Part shown: in pieces, positions 26,994-37,239 of the stretch
Position numbering within the stretch: the stretch's first letter is position 1
Layout of the letters: each line of letters starts with the position of its first letter
Assembly (NCBI GenBank): GCA_002710725.1
Contig: PAKT01000111.1
Coordinates: forward strand, 1-56,517
Direction: 5' to 3'
DNA from: Spongiibacteraceae bacterium
GTDB lineage: Bacteria > Pseudomonadota > Gammaproteobacteria > Pseudomonadales > Spongiibacteraceae
Length of the DNA: 56,517 nucleotides
Position numbers and translations under genes: made by a program
The notes under the pieces: generated by a model
The model's database searches: none
Seen by the model: only the letters and a program-made list of their open reading frames with translations
What the model was told of the DNA's origin: nothing

Positions 26994-29236
26994 AAAAGCC
27001 TCTGTTGCGCCGCGATTTCCTGCGCGCTACGGCAATTGCCGGCGGCGGTATGCTGGTGGCCTGCAAGTGGGATTCCGACAGCAGCTCCGACACACCTGCC
27101 CCCAGAGGAACTGCTGCCGACAATACACCGCCCACCGCGGATCCCAATGCTGAACGCTGGACCCCCAACGCCTTTATCCGCATCAGCGCCGATAATTTCG
27201 TGACCGTTATCGTCGGCGCGGCGGAGATTGGGCAGGGCACCATGACTGCGATTCCCATGATCGTTGCCGAAGAGCTCGATGCCGATTGGCAGCGGGTGAG
27301 TTGGGAGCAGTCGCCAGCCTCTGCGATAACTTACGGCAACCCATTCTGGCAGGGTGAGGGAGGCCTGGGCGATCTGGATCAGGCGGGCCTGCAGATCACC
27401 GCGGCCAGTACCACGGTGCGCGGTTATTACACTTCCCAGCGCCGCGCTGGTGCGGCGGTCAGACAGATGCTGCTGGAAGCCGCTTCCGATCAATTGGGTG
27501 TTTCGGTTGATAGCCTGACCACCCGAGAAAGTTTTGTTATTCACGAGGCAAGCGGCACCCGGCTCAGTTACGGTTCGCTGGCCGCAGCGGCCGCAGAAAA
27601 ATCGCCACCATCAGCGCCCGCCCTTAAATCGCCAGGCGAGTTTCGCCTGATTGGTCAGTCCAAGCAGCGCCTTGATGCACGAGAAAAAACCGACGGCTCG
27701 CTGGCCTACGGGTTTGATTTCGAGATACCGGATATGGTCACCGTGATGGTGATCCGCGCGCCGCGCTTTGGTGCAATTCTGCAAAGCTCGGATGACTCTG
27801 CAGCGTGGGACGTGGAAGGCTATCTGGGCAGCCACCGGGTGCCCTCGGGTTTGGCGGTCGTCGGAACCGACTTCTGGAGCGCCGAACAGGCCCGTAAGCA
27901 AATAAAAACCGAATGGTTGATGGGCAGCGGAGAGGGCTTGTCTACAGCCGACCTCCGCGATCAGTTTGATACCCGCAACAGCCTGCCGGGCCTGCCAGTG
28001 CGCAACGACGGCCTGGGGGTGCTCAGTTCACTCAATGGCGAGATCACCGCTGATTATCACTTTCCCTATCTGGCCCATGCGCCGATGGAGCCGCTGAACG
28101 TCACTATCGACTACCGTGGCAGTGAGTGTGATATCTGGTGTGGCAGCCAGTGGCCCGATATGGATGCACTTGTTGCGGCGACTGTGCTTGGCTTGCCAGT
28201 CACAGCAGTCAATTTTCATAACCTCCTGTCTGGCGGTGGTTTTGGCCGACGCGCCTGCCTCGGTTTTGATTACATTCAGGAGGCGGCGCATGTCGCCCGC
28301 GCCGTAAACCGGCCGTTAAAGGTGGTGTGGACGCGGGAAGATGATATTCGCGGTGGTTACTACCGGCCCTATACCGCCTGCCGTCTCAGTGCTTCGCTTG
28401 CCGGTGGCGCTATTGATTCCTGGTCGCATCGGGTGGCCAGCCAGACTTTGCTGATCAGCCCGCTGGTCGAGGTGGCGACGGGGCTGGTAACCGAAGAAGT
28501 ACAAACCAGTCAGGGCGCAAAGGAAATGCCTTACGCAATTCTTAACGTCTACGTTGATACGCATTCAGTCATTAATGGCGTGCCCACACTTTGGGTGCGC
28601 TCGGTGGCGAATGCCACCAATGTGTATGCGGTCGAAACCTTCTTTGATCACCTTGCAAAGCAGGCGGGGCAGCACCCTTTGACGCTGCGGCGGGAATTGC
28701 TGACTGAAAAGCCGCGCCATTTAGCTGTATTGAATGCGGTTGCCGAAATGGCCAACTGGACGCCGCAGACCCAAGATAATCTGTATCGCGGAGTAGCACT
28801 TTTTGCATCCTATGAGAGTTTGATTGCCCAGCTGGTTGAGGCGGAGGTTGTTGAGCAGAACAATGGCACGCACAAAGTGGCTATCCGCAAAATCTATAGT
28901 GCGGTTGATTGCGGCACGGCGGTGAATCCTGATCTGGTGGAAGCGCAGATTGAATCGGGCATTGTCTTTGCCCTGTCTTCGGCATTGTTCGGCGAAATTG
29001 AGCTGGAAGAGGGTGTTGTGAAGCAGAGTAACTTTCACGATTACCCGGTCCTTCGAATGTATCAAACACCAGCGATAGAAACCCGAATACTGCCCTCAGA
29101 TCATTCACCCGGCGGAGTAGGGGAACTGGGTGTGCCCTGCGTGGCGCCCGCTCTGGCCAATGCCATTTACGCGGCGACTGGAGAGCTGTATACCTCGTTG
29201 CCTCTGAACAACAACCCTTCACTGGTTTTTGAGTAG
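26990..29236 (+). CDS. Molybdopterin-binding large subunit, isoquinoline 1-oxidoreductase (IorB) type, exported
   Basis: A 748-residue molybdenum hydroxylase subunit. The N-terminus carries a twin-arginine signal with lipobox: LLRRDFLRA, then [11 protein letters not shown] (Cys25), so it is probably exported folded and lipid-anchored at the periplasmic face. Cofactor-contact motifs include [22 protein letters not shown], the GGGFGRRA loop near residue 416, and [11 protein letters not shown] near the C-terminus with the catalytic Glu. Family members oxidise aldehydes or N-heterocycles with oxygen from water. Coupled to the 2Fe-2S subunit (ATGA overlap) and followed after 9 bp by a cytochrome c gene. 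The real substrate is not known; isoquinoline is only the founding example. Confidence 0.9.
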   Translation: MKKPLLRRDFLRATAIAGGGMLVACKWDSDSSSDTPAPRGTAADNTPPTADPNAERWTPNAFIRISADNFVTVIVGAAEIGQGTMTAIPMIVAEELDADWQRVSWEQSPASAITYGNPFWQGEGGLGDLDQAGLQITAASTTVRGYYTSQRRAGAAVRQMLLEAASDQLGVSVDSLTTRESFVIHEASGTRLSYGSLAAAAAEKSPPSAPALKSPGEFRLIGQSKQRLDAREKTDGSLAYGFDFEIPDMVTVMVIRAPRFGAILQSSDDSAAWDVEGYLGSHRVPSGLAVVGTDFWSAEQARKQIKTEWLMGSGEGLSTADLRDQFDTRNSLPGLPVRNDGLGVLSSLNGEITADYHFPYLAHAPMEPLNVTIDYRGSECDIWCGSQWPDMDALVAATVLGLPVTAVNFHNLLSGGGFGRRACLGFDYIQEAAHVARAVNRPLKVVWTREDDIRGGYYRPYTACRLSASLAGGAIDSWSHRVASQTLLISPLVEVATGLVTEEVQTSQGAKEMPYAILNVYVDTHSVINGVPTLWVRSVANATNVYAVETFFDHLAKQAGQHPLTLRRELLTEKPRHLAVLNAVAEMANWTPQTQDNLYRGVALFASYESLIAQLVEAEVVEQNNGTHKVAIRKIYSAVDCGTAVNPDLVEAQIESGIVFALSSALFGEIELEEGVVKQSNFHDYPVLRMYQTPAIETRILPSDHSPGGVGELGVPCVAPALANAIYAATGELYTSLPLNNNPSLVFE

Positions 29237-29245
29237 GGAGCTGCC

Positions 29246-29812
29246 ATGATTCGCACAGCGCTAGTTACCGGTTTGCTGGGGGCTGCTCTAAATGTGGCGG
29301 CGCAAGCGCCCCACTCCTTTGATCCGATTGCGGAAGTGCTGCAGCATCCTCGTTGTCTGAACTGTCACACCTTTACCGAGTATCCGACCCAATCGCGCAA
29401 AATGGTGGACCCGATTAGCGGTGAAGTCAGTTATCTGCGATTCCGTCACGCCCAGCAGGTAATCCGGGGTGAAAAGGGCTTTGGCGCGCCTACGTTGCAA
29501 TGCGGCGCCTGCCATCAGGACGAAAACGTCGCCGACGGCAAGGTGCCCGGTGCACCGCACTGGCATCTGGCGCCGTTGAGTATGGGCTGGGAAGGGCTGA
29601 ATCGCGGCGAGTTGTGCGAGACGCTGAAAGATACTGATAAAAACGGTGGGCGCGACCTTGCTGCCCTGGTGAAGCATATGGAAGAAGATGCGCTTGTGCT
29701 GTGGGGCTGGACTCCGGGCGGTGATCGCGACACGCCCCCTTATGCGCATGCAGACTTTATCGATTTGCTAAAGCTCTGGGTAGCTGCGGGCGCCCCTTGC
29801 CCGACGAACTAG
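29246..29812 (+). CDS. Periplasmic dihaem c-type cytochrome of the molybdenum hydroxylase operon
   Basis: A 188-residue exported protein with signal peptide MIRTALVTGLLGAALNVAAQA. Two haem c sites are CLNCH (about residue 37) and CGACH (about residue 90), with further His/Met residues (HWHLAPLSMGW) that could be distal ligands. Such small cytochromes often follow IorAB-type genes and are the likely electron acceptor, replacing the FAD subunit of cytoplasmic relatives. It starts 9 bp after IorB and should be in the same transcript. Convergent with the diguanylate cyclase gene, stops 1 bp apart. Confidence 0.85.
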   Translation: MIRTALVTGLLGAALNVAAQAPHSFDPIAEVLQHPRCLNCHTFTEYPTQSRKMVDPISGEVSYLRFRHAQQVIRGEKGFGAPTLQCGACHQDENVADGKVPGAPHWHLAPLSMGWEGLNRGELCETLKDTDKNGGRDLAALVKHMEEDALVLWGWTPGGDRDTPPYAHADFIDLLKLWVAAGAPCPTN

Positions 29813-29813
29813 C

Positions 29814-30998
29814 TCAGGATTTCAGTAGGGGCTGATAAAAACTGTAGGCGTTTTTCTGTTCCTTGGCGCTGTAGAGTGCCAGATCCGCCTTTTTGCAAAG
29901 GTCATCAAGCTCTGATCCGCTGTCGGGATAGAGCGCTATACCGACGCTGCAGGTCACCCGCAGTGTTTCGCCGTCTATGTCGACTGGCAGGGCGATGGTT
30001 TCAATAATCCGCTTTACCACCGCTTCGACGGCCTCCATGCGATCAACCTGGGGAATAAGCAGGGCGAATTCATCGCCGCCGAAGCGCGCAATCATGTCGC
30101 CCGAGCGGATGATTCGGTTCAGGCGCTGGGCGATGGTTTCCAGAATCAGATCGCCGGCGTGATGGCCGTAGGTGTCGTTTACCGGCTTGAAACCATCAAG
30201 ATCGATATAGCCCAGCGCCAGTGTGCTGTGTCTGCGTTTGGCGAGCGCCAGCGATCGCTCGAAATATTCAAAAAACTGAAAGCGATTGGGCAGGCCGGTC
30301 AGCATATCGTGACTGGCCTGATAGACGTAGCTGTCGCGCTCTTCCTCCAGTTTTTTCTGCAGGTTCTGATACATCAGTTCGTGAAAGATCAGGGCTGTTG
30401 TACCCATGAAGATCAGGGCAAAAAAGAACATGACCTTTAACGCGTCGCGATCAGCCTGATCGGGAATCAGCTGTGCAGAGAACCTGCCGTCGGTTGCCAG
30501 CAGCACCGACAGCAGGCACAGACCGACCGTTATCAGCAGCCAGACAAGACCCAGTCGCATACCAAACAGGACAAAGGCAAAAACGGGGGTGAACAGCGTA
30601 AGCTGGGGCACCGGCGACTGAATAAAACCGCCAGTGAGCTGAGTTGCCAGAAGATTTACTGCAAGCAATGTCGCGAAGGTGATGTTGGCCGAGTGCAGGA
30701 AAAGACCTTTTCGGGTCAGCAGCCAATAGGCGTAGATATACAGGAGCAGGCAAGTGCCCGTTATTGCAGCGGCTATAGGTGTTGCAGGGCTGTCGAAGCC
30801 CACCATCCGGTGATAGATCGGCACCGTCAAAAGGCAGGTGGACATATTCAGCAGCAACAGCGCCAATAACAGATAGCCGCGAAGATATTCGTCGCGGTTG
30901 CTGACAATGCTGTCGGGTAATAAACGGTCTGCCGTTCTGGTAAGTCTTTCTATAATGGCATTTTTTATTATCGCCAATCCTCCCGGCATAGTAATCAT
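29814..30998 (-). CDS. Membrane-bound GGDEF diguanylate cyclase
   Basis: A 394-residue protein. The N-terminal ~210 residues contain about six hydrophobic spans, then a short coiled linker and a GGDEF domain at about 225-388. The catalytic motif is intact (FGGDEFALL, residues 307-311). An inhibitory I-site RSGD sits five residues upstream, so it should make cyclic di-GMP and be feedback-inhibited. The seven-spanner-like sensor domain suggests a membrane or small-molecule signal. It is not in an operon with its neighbours. The two PilZ-like proteins further downstream are possible but unproven effectors. Confidence 0.92.
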   Translation of the reverse strand: MITMPGGLAIIKNAIIERLTRTADRLLPDSIVSNRDEYLRGYLLLALLLLNMSTCLLTVPIYHRMVGFDSPATPIAAAITGTCLLLYIYAYWLLTRKGLFLHSANITFATLLAVNLLATQLTGGFIQSPVPQLTLFTPVFAFVLFGMRLGLVWLLITVGLCLLSVLLATDGRFSAQLIPDQADRDALKVMFFFALIFMGTTALIFHELMYQNLQKKLEEERDSYVYQASHDMLTGLPNRFQFFEYFERSLALAKRRHSTLALGYIDLDGFKPVNDTYGHHAGDLILETIAQRLNRIIRSGDMIARFGGDEFALLIPQVDRMEAVEAVVKRIIETIALPVDIDGETLRVTCSVGIALYPDSGSELDDLCKKADLALYSAKEQKNAYSFYQPLLKS

Positions 30999-31129
30999 TC
31001 CCTGATGTTTATGGCCTGTGGGTTAGGCTAGTGTAGCTTAAATATTGTGCAGGTTGTAAACCCTTTAGGCAGGCCGGCGGCGGGGTAATTTAAGAGGCTG
31101 GTCAGGGTGGTGATTCGGCAGGCGAGAGA

Positions 31130-31582
31130 TCAGCTAAGCTGATCTGTCACTTTGAGTTTGGTACGAATGAACTCCCGGTGGGGTACATAAATCAGTTCTG
31201 AAATCTTGCGAATCAAATGATCTTCGTACTTGGAAATTTCACCGTCGGCCAGTGCGACCTGCCACAGTGTTTCGATCAATTCCACCTTCTGTTCCGGTGA
31301 GTAGTGCTCGTTGATCAGGCTGGTGTAGGGGTGGTAGGCGTTGTCTTCGGCAAACTGCTGCTCAGCCAGTTCCAGTAATTCATCCAGCTCATCGTCACTC
31401 AGGTCATCGCGTTGCAGCAGGTGCTGAATAGCGTCGCGCTCGGCGCTGTCCTGCTCAAAGTCCGCTTTGGAGAGCTCAATTAACAGGGCGGCAGTGGCAA
31501 GCCGCAGGCGATGGTCGGTATCGCCTTCGGCCTGAGGAGCCATCTGTTCGCTGAAAAATTGTTGCAGTTTACGCAGCATCAC
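31130..31582 (-). CDS. TerB-like tellurite-resistance/co-chaperone domain protein
   Basis: A 150-residue all-helical protein of the TerB/DjlA-like metal-binding family: ATAALLIELSKADFEQDSAERDAIQHLL and VELIETLWQVALADGEISKYEDHLIRKISELIYV are the paired acidic repeats. It is soluble, with no signal peptide. The start is GTG 31582 or ATG 31579; the GTG overlaps the tal stop. It is probably translated with tal. Despite the family name there is no ter operon here, so a tellurite role is not implied. Confidence 0.85.
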   Translation of the reverse strand: MMLRKLQQFFSEQMAPQAEGDTDHRLRLATAALLIELSKADFEQDSAERDAIQHLLQRDDLSDDELDELLELAEQQFAEDNAYHPYTSLINEHYSPEQKVELIETLWQVALADGEISKYEDHLIRKISELIYVPHREFIRTKLKVTDQLS

Positions 31583-32526
31583 TAGCGCTCGATTAACAAT
31601 TGCTGCAATTTGCGCTGGTCGGCGGCAAACAGGCGAATCCCTTCGGCAAGTTTTTCCGTTGCCATGGCATCTTCATTGAGCGCAAAGCGGAACTGGCTTT
31701 CGTCTAGCGTACTCTTGGCATCGTCCGAGGCCGCATCGTCTGGCCGTAAGCGGCGCGACAGCTCGCCGCTATCACTGCTGAGTTCTTCCAGCAGGGCGGG
31801 GCTGATTGTGAGGCGATCACAGCCGGCCAGCGCGTCAATCTGACCGGTATTGCGAAAGCTGGCGCCCATGACAACGGTGTTGTAGCCGTGGGTTTTGTAA
31901 TAGCGATAAATGCGGCGAACCGAGGCCACGCCATAGTCCTGTTCGGGGTCTGTCTGGGCTTCACCGCGCTGCTTGTACCAGTCGTAGATTCGGCCGACAA
32001 AAGGGGAGATGAGCGTGACACCCGCATCGGCGCAGGCCTGAGCCTGGCCGAAGCCGAACAGCAGGGTCAGGTTGCAGTTGATGCCGTGTTTTTCCAGCTG
32101 TTCCGCCGCGCGGATGCCTTCCCAGGTAGAGGCAATCTTGATCAGAATACGATCTGCACTGATACCGCGCGCAGAGTACAGCTCAATGATTTCTTTCGCC
32201 TGATTAACGGTTGCCTCACTGTCAAAGGACAAATGAGCATCGATCTCGGTGGAAACCCGTCCGGGCACAATGGCGCTGATTTCGCTGCCGATGGCAACGG
32301 CGAGGCGATTGGCCGTGCGGCGCAGATCTGCTTCAGTGCTGCTGTGGTTGAGTTCGCCGGCGTACTGATCGATCAGGGACTGATAGCCCGGTACGCTGGC
32401 CGCCTTGAGCAAAAGCGATGGGTTGGTCGTGGCATCCAGCGGCTGGAAGCGTTTGATCGCTTCGATGTCGCCTGTGTCAGCAACTACGTCACTGTAGTTG
32501 CGCAATTGATCCAGCTTGCTAGTCAT
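31582..32526 (-). CDS. tal: Transaldolase
   Basis: A 314-residue transaldolase B-type enzyme that transfers dihydroxyacetone units between sugar phosphates in the pentose phosphate pathway. [14 protein letters not shown] near the N-terminus and [17 protein letters not shown] with the Schiff-base Lys near residue 130 are the two family signatures, and the later [29 protein letters not shown] is also typical. ATG 32526. Located 9 bp downstream of dusA and coupled to the TerB gene. Cytoplasmic TIM-barrel enzyme. Confidence 0.97.
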   Translation of the reverse strand: MTSKLDQLRNYSDVVADTGDIEAIKRFQPLDATTNPSLLLKAASVPGYQSLIDQYAGELNHSSTEADLRRTANRLAVAIGSEISAIVPGRVSTEIDAHLSFDSEATVNQAKEIIELYSARGISADRILIKIASTWEGIRAAEQLEKHGINCNLTLLFGFGQAQACADAGVTLISPFVGRIYDWYKQRGEAQTDPEQDYGVASVRRIYRYYKTHGYNTVVMGASFRNTGQIDALAGCDRLTISPALLEELSSDSGELSRRLRPDDAASDDAKSTLDESQFRFALNEDAMATEKLAEGIRLFAADQRKLQQLLIER

Positions 32527-32535
32527 GGTGCTCCG

Positions 32536-33564
32536 TCAGTTTTCCTGCAGGGTCTCCGAGTGTAACGGCAAATGCTGATGTTTGTTGAGGGCATTCCCCA
32601 GAAAATTTACCGCATCCTGAAGCACGTTGAGGTCCGCGCCGGGCTTGTAGGCGTTCTCGGACAAGTGTCGCCGGAACTGTTTGGCGCCCGGCCGGCCGTT
32701 AAATAAACCCAGAATATGTCGAGTCATATGATTGAGTTTTGTGCCCTTGCCCAATTGTGACTCTATGTAGGGGAAAAAGTTTTCCAAAGCGGCGTAGGGA
32801 TCGCAGCTATCGGCCGCACTGTAAAACTGCCGATCGACGCCACACAGAATGGCCGGGCTCTGGTAGGCACTGCGGCCCATCATTACGCCATCTACGTAAT
32901 TCAGATGTTCGGATGCCGCGCCCAGTTCGGAAATGCCGCCATTGATGATAATTTCCAGTTGCGGGAAGTCACGTTTCAGGCGATAGACCTTGTCGTATTC
33001 AAGCGGCGGAATTTCACGGTTTTGTTTTGGGCTCAAGCCACTCAGCCAGGCTTTGCGGGCGTGAACAATAAACACCTCGCAGCCGGCTTCGGCCACGGTG
33101 CCAACAAAATCAACGAGGAATTCATAGGAATCCAGATTATCGATGCCGGTGCGATGTTTTACGGTCACCGGCAGGGATGTGGCGTCGCGCATGGCTTTCA
33201 CGCCATCGGCAACCAAAGCCGCCTCACCCATCAGGCAGGCGCCAAAGCTGCCGTTCTGCACGCGGTCGGAAGGGCAGCCACAATTAAGGTTGACCTCATC
33301 GTAACGCCATTGCTCGGCCATGGCTGCGCAACGGGCCAGATCGGCGGGGTTGGAACCCCCCAGCTGCAGGGCCACCGGGTGCTCGCTATCGTCGAAATCC
33401 AGAAAGCGCGCCGGCTCGGCGTGGAGCAGGGCGCCGGTGGTGACCATCTCGGTATAGAGCACTGCCTGCCGGGTCAGCTGGCGCCAGAACACACGGCAGT
33501 GACGGTCCGACCAGTCCATCATGGGGGCAATACAAAAACGGCGATTCAGATTAGCTGACGACAC
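32536..33564 (-). CDS. dusA: tRNA-dihydrouridine(20/20a) synthase DusA
   Basis: DusA reduces uridines 20 and 20a in the tRNA D-loop with FMN and NADPH. Diagnostic segments are LNRRFCIAPMMDWSDRHCR, VALQLGGSNP, DEVNLNCGCPSDRVQNGSFGACLM with the catalytic Cys, VTVKHRTGID and INGGI. I place the start at GTG 33564, giving MSSANLNRRF and 342 residues in line with homologues (~330-345). ATG 33678 further upstream would overlap the gltX promoter and start region and adds unrelated residues. Tal follows after 9 bp. Confidence 0.93.
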   Translation of the reverse strand: MSSANLNRRFCIAPMMDWSDRHCRVFWRQLTRQAVLYTEMVTTGALLHAEPARFLDFDDSEHPVALQLGGSNPADLARCAAMAEQWRYDEVNLNCGCPSDRVQNGSFGACLMGEAALVADGVKAMRDATSLPVTVKHRTGIDNLDSYEFLVDFVGTVAEAGCEVFIVHARKAWLSGLSPKQNREIPPLEYDKVYRLKRDFPQLEIIINGGISELGAASEHLNYVDGVMMGRSAYQSPAILCGVDRQFYSAADSCDPYAALENFFPYIESQLGKGTKLNHMTRHILGLFNGRPGAKQFRRHLSENAYKPGADLNVLQDAVNFLGNALNKHQHLPLHSETLQEN

Positions 33565-33600
33565 TGCGGGTTTCCGGGTGAGTTGCGGGAAGTGAACACG

Positions 33601-33606
33601 TATAAT
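33601..33606 (+). promoter_or_regulatory. Predicted -10 element of the gltX promoter
   Basis: A perfect TATAAT lies 55 bp upstream of the gltX ATG, within the 97-bp gap between the divergent dusA and gltX starts. No good -35 is seen at 16-18 bp spacing. Confidence 0.5.
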
Positions 33607-33661
33607 GGCGGCCTTCCGGCGCCAGCCGCCTATTGTATGAAATTCGCCACCAGGAATCATT

Positions 33662-35152
33662 ATGACTGCTGTTCGCACCCGTGTTGCTCCTTCACCTACC
33701 GGTGACCCGCATGTGGGTACCGCCTATATTGCCCTGTTTAATTACTGTTTCGCCAAGGCCAACGGCGGCCAGTTTCTGTTGCGGGTGGAAGACACGGACC
33801 AGCAGCGTTCCACGCGAGAGTCTGAACAGGCGATTCTGGATTCCCTGCGCTGGCTTGGGCTGGATTGGGACGAGGGCCCGGATATCGGCGGAAATGCAGG
33901 CCCCTACCGGCAAAGTGAGCGCAGTGATATCTACCGCGAGCATGTGGCGCAGCTCTTGGCCTGCGGTCACGCCTTCAAATGCTATCGCACCCTTGAGGAG
34001 CTCGACGCCCTGCGCGAACAGCGCCGGGAGGCAGGACAGCACACAGCACTGAAGCCTAGTGACCTCAAGCTTTCAGAGGCCGAACAGGCCCAGCGTGAGG
34101 CGCAGGGGGCGCCTTATGTGATCCGTATGGTGGTGCCCGAGGAGGAGGGGCGCTGCGTGGTCAATGACATGCTGCGCGGCGAGGTTGAACTGGACTGGGG
34201 GCAGGTTGACGCCCAGATCCTGCTTAAATCCGACGGCATGCCCACCTATCACCTGGCCAATGTGGTAGACGATCACCTGATGGGCATTACCCACGTAATT
34301 CGCGGTGAGGAGTGGATCAATTCGGCCCCCAAGCACAAGTTGCTGTACCAGTACTTTGGCTGGGATATGCCGGTGCTCTGCCACTTGCCGCTGCTGCGCA
34401 ACCCGGACAAGAGCAAGCTCAGCAAGCGCAAGAACCCCACCAGCATTCTCTACTACCAGAAAATGGGCTATTTGCCAGAGGCCCTGCTGAACTATCTGGG
34501 CCGTATGGGCTGGTCGATGCCGGATGAGCGGGAAAAGTTCTCGCTGAACGATATGATCGAGGCCTTTGATATCCAGCGCGTCAGTCTGGGCGGTCCGATT
34601 TTTGATGTGGAAAAGCTGTCCTGGCTGAACGGCCTCTGGATTCGTGAAGAGCTGAGCCTGGAGCAGCTCGCGGATCGCCTGCGGGACTGGGCTTTCAATC
34701 GGGAGCGTCTGCTGGATATTCTGCCTCACGCCCAGCCGCGTATGGAAACTTTCAGCGATCTGGCCCCTCTGGCGGCTTTCTTTTTCTCCGGAAAACTCCC
34801 CTTAACCGCAGACAGCTTTCAGGGTCTGGCGGTGCAGGACGAGGCCCTGCTGGAATTACTGCAGCTCTGTGTCTGGCAACTGGATAATCTGCGCGAGTGG
34901 AATCGCGATGCGATCTTCCAATCCTTGAAAACCGTGGCCGATGCGCTTGAGCTGAAAATGAAGGATTTTGTCGCGCCCCTGTTTATCGCAGTGGCCGGCA
35001 CCACAGCCTCCATTTCGGTATTTGATTCCATGGTGGTGCTGGGGCCGGATATGAGTCGGGCGCGCCTGCGGGATGCGCTGAATTTGCTGGGTGGCGTGGG
35101 TAAAAAGAAACTGAAAAAGCTGGAAAAACGCTACGCGGAAATCGCGTCATAA
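33662..35152 (+). CDS. gltX: Glutamyl-tRNA synthetase
   Basis: A 496-residue class I aminoacyl-tRNA synthetase. The HIGH-equivalent is HVGT in [20 protein letters not shown], the KMSKS loop is [10 protein letters not shown] near residue 255, and LLRVEDTD and [23 protein letters not shown] are typical. The C-terminal helical anticodon-binding domain is full length. ATG 33662, preceded by a TATAAT element. Followed 73 bp later by tRNA-Ala. It charges tRNA-Glu, the substrate of TruD encoded in this window. Confidence 0.97.
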   Translation: MTAVRTRVAPSPTGDPHVGTAYIALFNYCFAKANGGQFLLRVEDTDQQRSTRESEQAILDSLRWLGLDWDEGPDIGGNAGPYRQSERSDIYREHVAQLLACGHAFKCYRTLEELDALREQRREAGQHTALKPSDLKLSEAEQAQREAQGAPYVIRMVVPEEEGRCVVNDMLRGEVELDWGQVDAQILLKSDGMPTYHLANVVDDHLMGITHVIRGEEWINSAPKHKLLYQYFGWDMPVLCHLPLLRNPDKSKLSKRKNPTSILYYQKMGYLPEALLNYLGRMGWSMPDEREKFSLNDMIEAFDIQRVSLGGPIFDVEKLSWLNGLWIREELSLEQLADRLRDWAFNRERLLDILPHAQPRMETFSDLAPLAAFFFSGKLPLTADSFQGLAVQDEALLELLQLCVWQLDNLREWNRDAIFQSLKTVADALELKMKDFVAPLFIAVAGTTASISVFDSMVVLGPDMSRARLRDALNLLGGVGKKKLKKLEKRYAEIAS

Positions 35153-35179
35153 AAAATCGGGATTAAGTGCGCATTCGAG

Positions 35180-35208
35180 TTGACAGGCATCTGGAGTCTG
35201 CTTATTAT
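35180..35208 (+). promoter_or_regulatory. Strong sigma-70 promoter of tRNA-Ala
   Basis: TTGACA (35180-35185) and TATTAT (35203-35208) are separated by 17 bp, followed by a GC-rich discriminator (GCGCAC) as in growth-rate-controlled tRNA promoters. The tRNA begins 18 bp after the -10. Confidence 0.85.
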
Positions 35209-35225
35209 GCGCACCTTCTCGCGTG

Positions 35226-35301
<76 letters not shown>

Positions 35302-35323
35302 ATTTCCTTCCGGTAACAACTCA

Positions 35324-35347
35324 AGGCTCATCTCTGTTTTCGAGCCT
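35324..35347 (+). terminator. Possible terminator after tRNA-Ala
   Basis: Inverted repeat AGGCTC/GAGCCT with a 12-base loop that contains TTTT; only a weak T-rich stretch follows. It is the only hairpin close behind the tRNA. Confidence 0.35.
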
Positions 35348-35461
35348 GATCTTTAGTCTATTGCTGTTTGTCCATGAAGACCCGCTTTGTTTGCGGCTCT
35401 GCTCAGTGTTCGTTCGTCGGTAGGAATATCGTGCCCGAGAACGACGTGACGCCTTTCTTCT

Positions 35462-37147
35462 TCAGAGGGATTCCCAGAGTTCGCTGAACTCCTCATTGGT
35501 CGAGTCTTCTTGGCTTGGTTTGTCGCTGTTTTCCTTCGCGCTTGCATCGTACTCATACACCGAAAAGTCCCGCGTGCTCGACAGCTGTTGTTTTAATTGC
35601 AGACGAAAACTGCCGGCGGGCTGTGTCAGCTCAAGTTCGGAACCCTCTGACACGGAAATATTGGGCAGCAGAAGCCGCGAGGGTGTACCTAACGTGCTTT
35701 CTGCGCCCAGTAGCAAGGCGCGATAGGGCTGTTCATGATCACTCAGGCGCGCGACGTAGGACTCTGCGGCGGGACTGAGAATCTCGATGCCGACATGCAG
35801 CTCCTCTTCGCTGTGTTTCTTTATCCAGCGAACACAACCAACACTCCAGCAAGGGGCATCGTTCTCTCGAAGGCCAAGCACCTCACCATTGCGCAGCTGA
35901 GTGCTCTCCGTTGCCGGCCAGGCGATATAGTAACCTCTGCGACTGACATTAACCGTCTGAACGGGAAAATGACGGTAGACATTTGCTTTGGTTTTTTTGT
36001 GCTGCTGTTGAGAGCCTGAGTAGTCGATCTCTTCGACCGGATTTGTCGTGAGGGATGATTTTTGCGGGCGACTTTTTGACCCCTTGGCTGCCGGGCTGTG
36101 TTCCTTTTCATCGCCATTGTCATAGCTTGGCGTGTGGTTAAAAGCTTCTAATGGCTGCTCCCCGGCAACAAAGAAGTGAGTCGATGAAAGCCCCACGGTT
36201 AAATCCAGATTGCGTGTTTCGGCGTGGCGTTCCTCAAATCGGTCGCTGATACTGCTCCAGGCATCCAGCAAATTCATGCATAGCTGAGGAGGCAGCTTGC
36301 TGTTATCGTTCTTGCCGCGGCGAACTTGCTCACTTAGCAGTTCGATAAGGTCGCTTGTGTCAATGCCCAAAAAGCCCTCGGTATCGTCACACAGCTCTTG
36401 ATATATCGGCGGCTGATTACCCAAAGGGTTAAAAAGAAAGCAGCATTTGCGCGGATCAGAGGTCTGTATTCGTGCTTTTGAGCAAAGCTGATTCAGAGCC
36501 GTGTGCAGGGTAAGCTGCGCCTGTTGCGACATTTGGTAGGGGTGGGCGCCGACAAAGAGCATCGGCCTCAGATAAGCCTGCTCTACCGTGCAGCTGCCAT
36601 GGCAGGGATCGTCGACTCGGATGGCGTTTAGCTTGTGTTTGCTGCCGATTTGATAGCAGCGGTGCAGTTGTTCCCAGGTGTTAGACGGTTCGATCTGATA
36701 CAGGAGATAGCTTCTCAGAAGCAGTACGCTGCGCTCTGTGAGCTCCCGATGCACGGCTAGCGCAAGCGATTGTCGAAATCGACTTGTCCAGCTGTGGCTG
36801 AGAATGTCCTCAGTGGCTAGCCGGTAATTGTCAGCCAGAAAGTTATTGAAGCGGTTGCAGAGCCGCACTACCGCCGCCGTTTTCTCCGGAAGCACTATGG
36901 ATGCGTTCAGATAGCGCGGCTGAAGACCTTGTAATATCAAGTGTATGGGCGGGCGCAGTGCTTCCAGTGTCTCCAGTCGTTGTCGAAAACTGCAATCCAG
37001 ACTGGATAACTCATCCAGAGCTTTGTACAACTGCTTGCTGGACTCGGCCAAATTGGCTCGTGGAAGTTTGTTTGCCCAAGCCGTTACACTGCTGGCATTG
37101 AGCTCAAACTGACTGTGACTGGATTGGCCCCGACGGCGGAGTTTCAT
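35462..37147 (-). CDS. Large PilZ-like domain protein, paralogue A
   Basis: A 561-residue cytoplasmic protein, clearly homologous over its whole length to the product of 38569-40317. The helical N-terminal half includes WANKLPRANLAESSKQLYKALDEL, SIVLPEKTAAVVRLCNRF and VEQAYLRPMLFVGAHPYQMSQQAQL. A low-complexity linker at about 335-390 precedes a PilZ-like barrel (about 395-475) with NVSRRGYYIAW (N400, S402, G405) and VGCVRWIKKHSEEELHVGIEIL. The RxxxR c-di-GMP motif expected before it is not evident (YRHFPVQTV), so ligand binding is doubtful. Pseudomonads have similar poorly characterised proteins. No membrane span. Its 3' end faces tRNA-Ala. Confidence 0.7.
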   Translation of the reverse strand: MKLRRRGQSSHSQFELNASSVTAWANKLPRANLAESSKQLYKALDELSSLDCSFRQRLETLEALRPPIHLILQGLQPRYLNASIVLPEKTAAVVRLCNRFNNFLADNYRLATEDILSHSWTSRFRQSLALAVHRELTERSVLLLRSYLLYQIEPSNTWEQLHRCYQIGSKHKLNAIRVDDPCHGSCTVEQAYLRPMLFVGAHPYQMSQQAQLTLHTALNQLCSKARIQTSDPRKCCFLFNPLGNQPPIYQELCDDTEGFLGIDTSDLIELLSEQVRRGKNDNSKLPPQLCMNLLDAWSSISDRFEERHAETRNLDLTVGLSSTHFFVAGEQPLEAFNHTPSYDNGDEKEHSPAAKGSKSRPQKSSLTTNPVEEIDYSGSQQQHKKTKANVYRHFPVQTVNVSRRGYYIAWPATESTQLRNGEVLGLRENDAPCWSVGCVRWIKKHSEEELHVGIEILSPAAESYVARLSDHEQPYRALLLGAESTLGTPSRLLLPNISVSEGSELELTQPAGSFRLQLKQQLSSTRDFSVYEYDASAKENSDKPSQEDSTNEEFSELWESL

Positions 37148-37239
37148 TGATTACACACATCCATGGGCTTGGGGGAGAGTCCAGATTAAACCATTGGTGG
37201 CTATAGTAGCAATCCACGCAGGGCTGCCTTGTCTCGTTT

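Noticed and set aside
31130-31582. Tellurite-resistance operon
   Set aside because: Only one TerB-like gene is present, coupled to tal; no terA, terC, terD or terZ is near.
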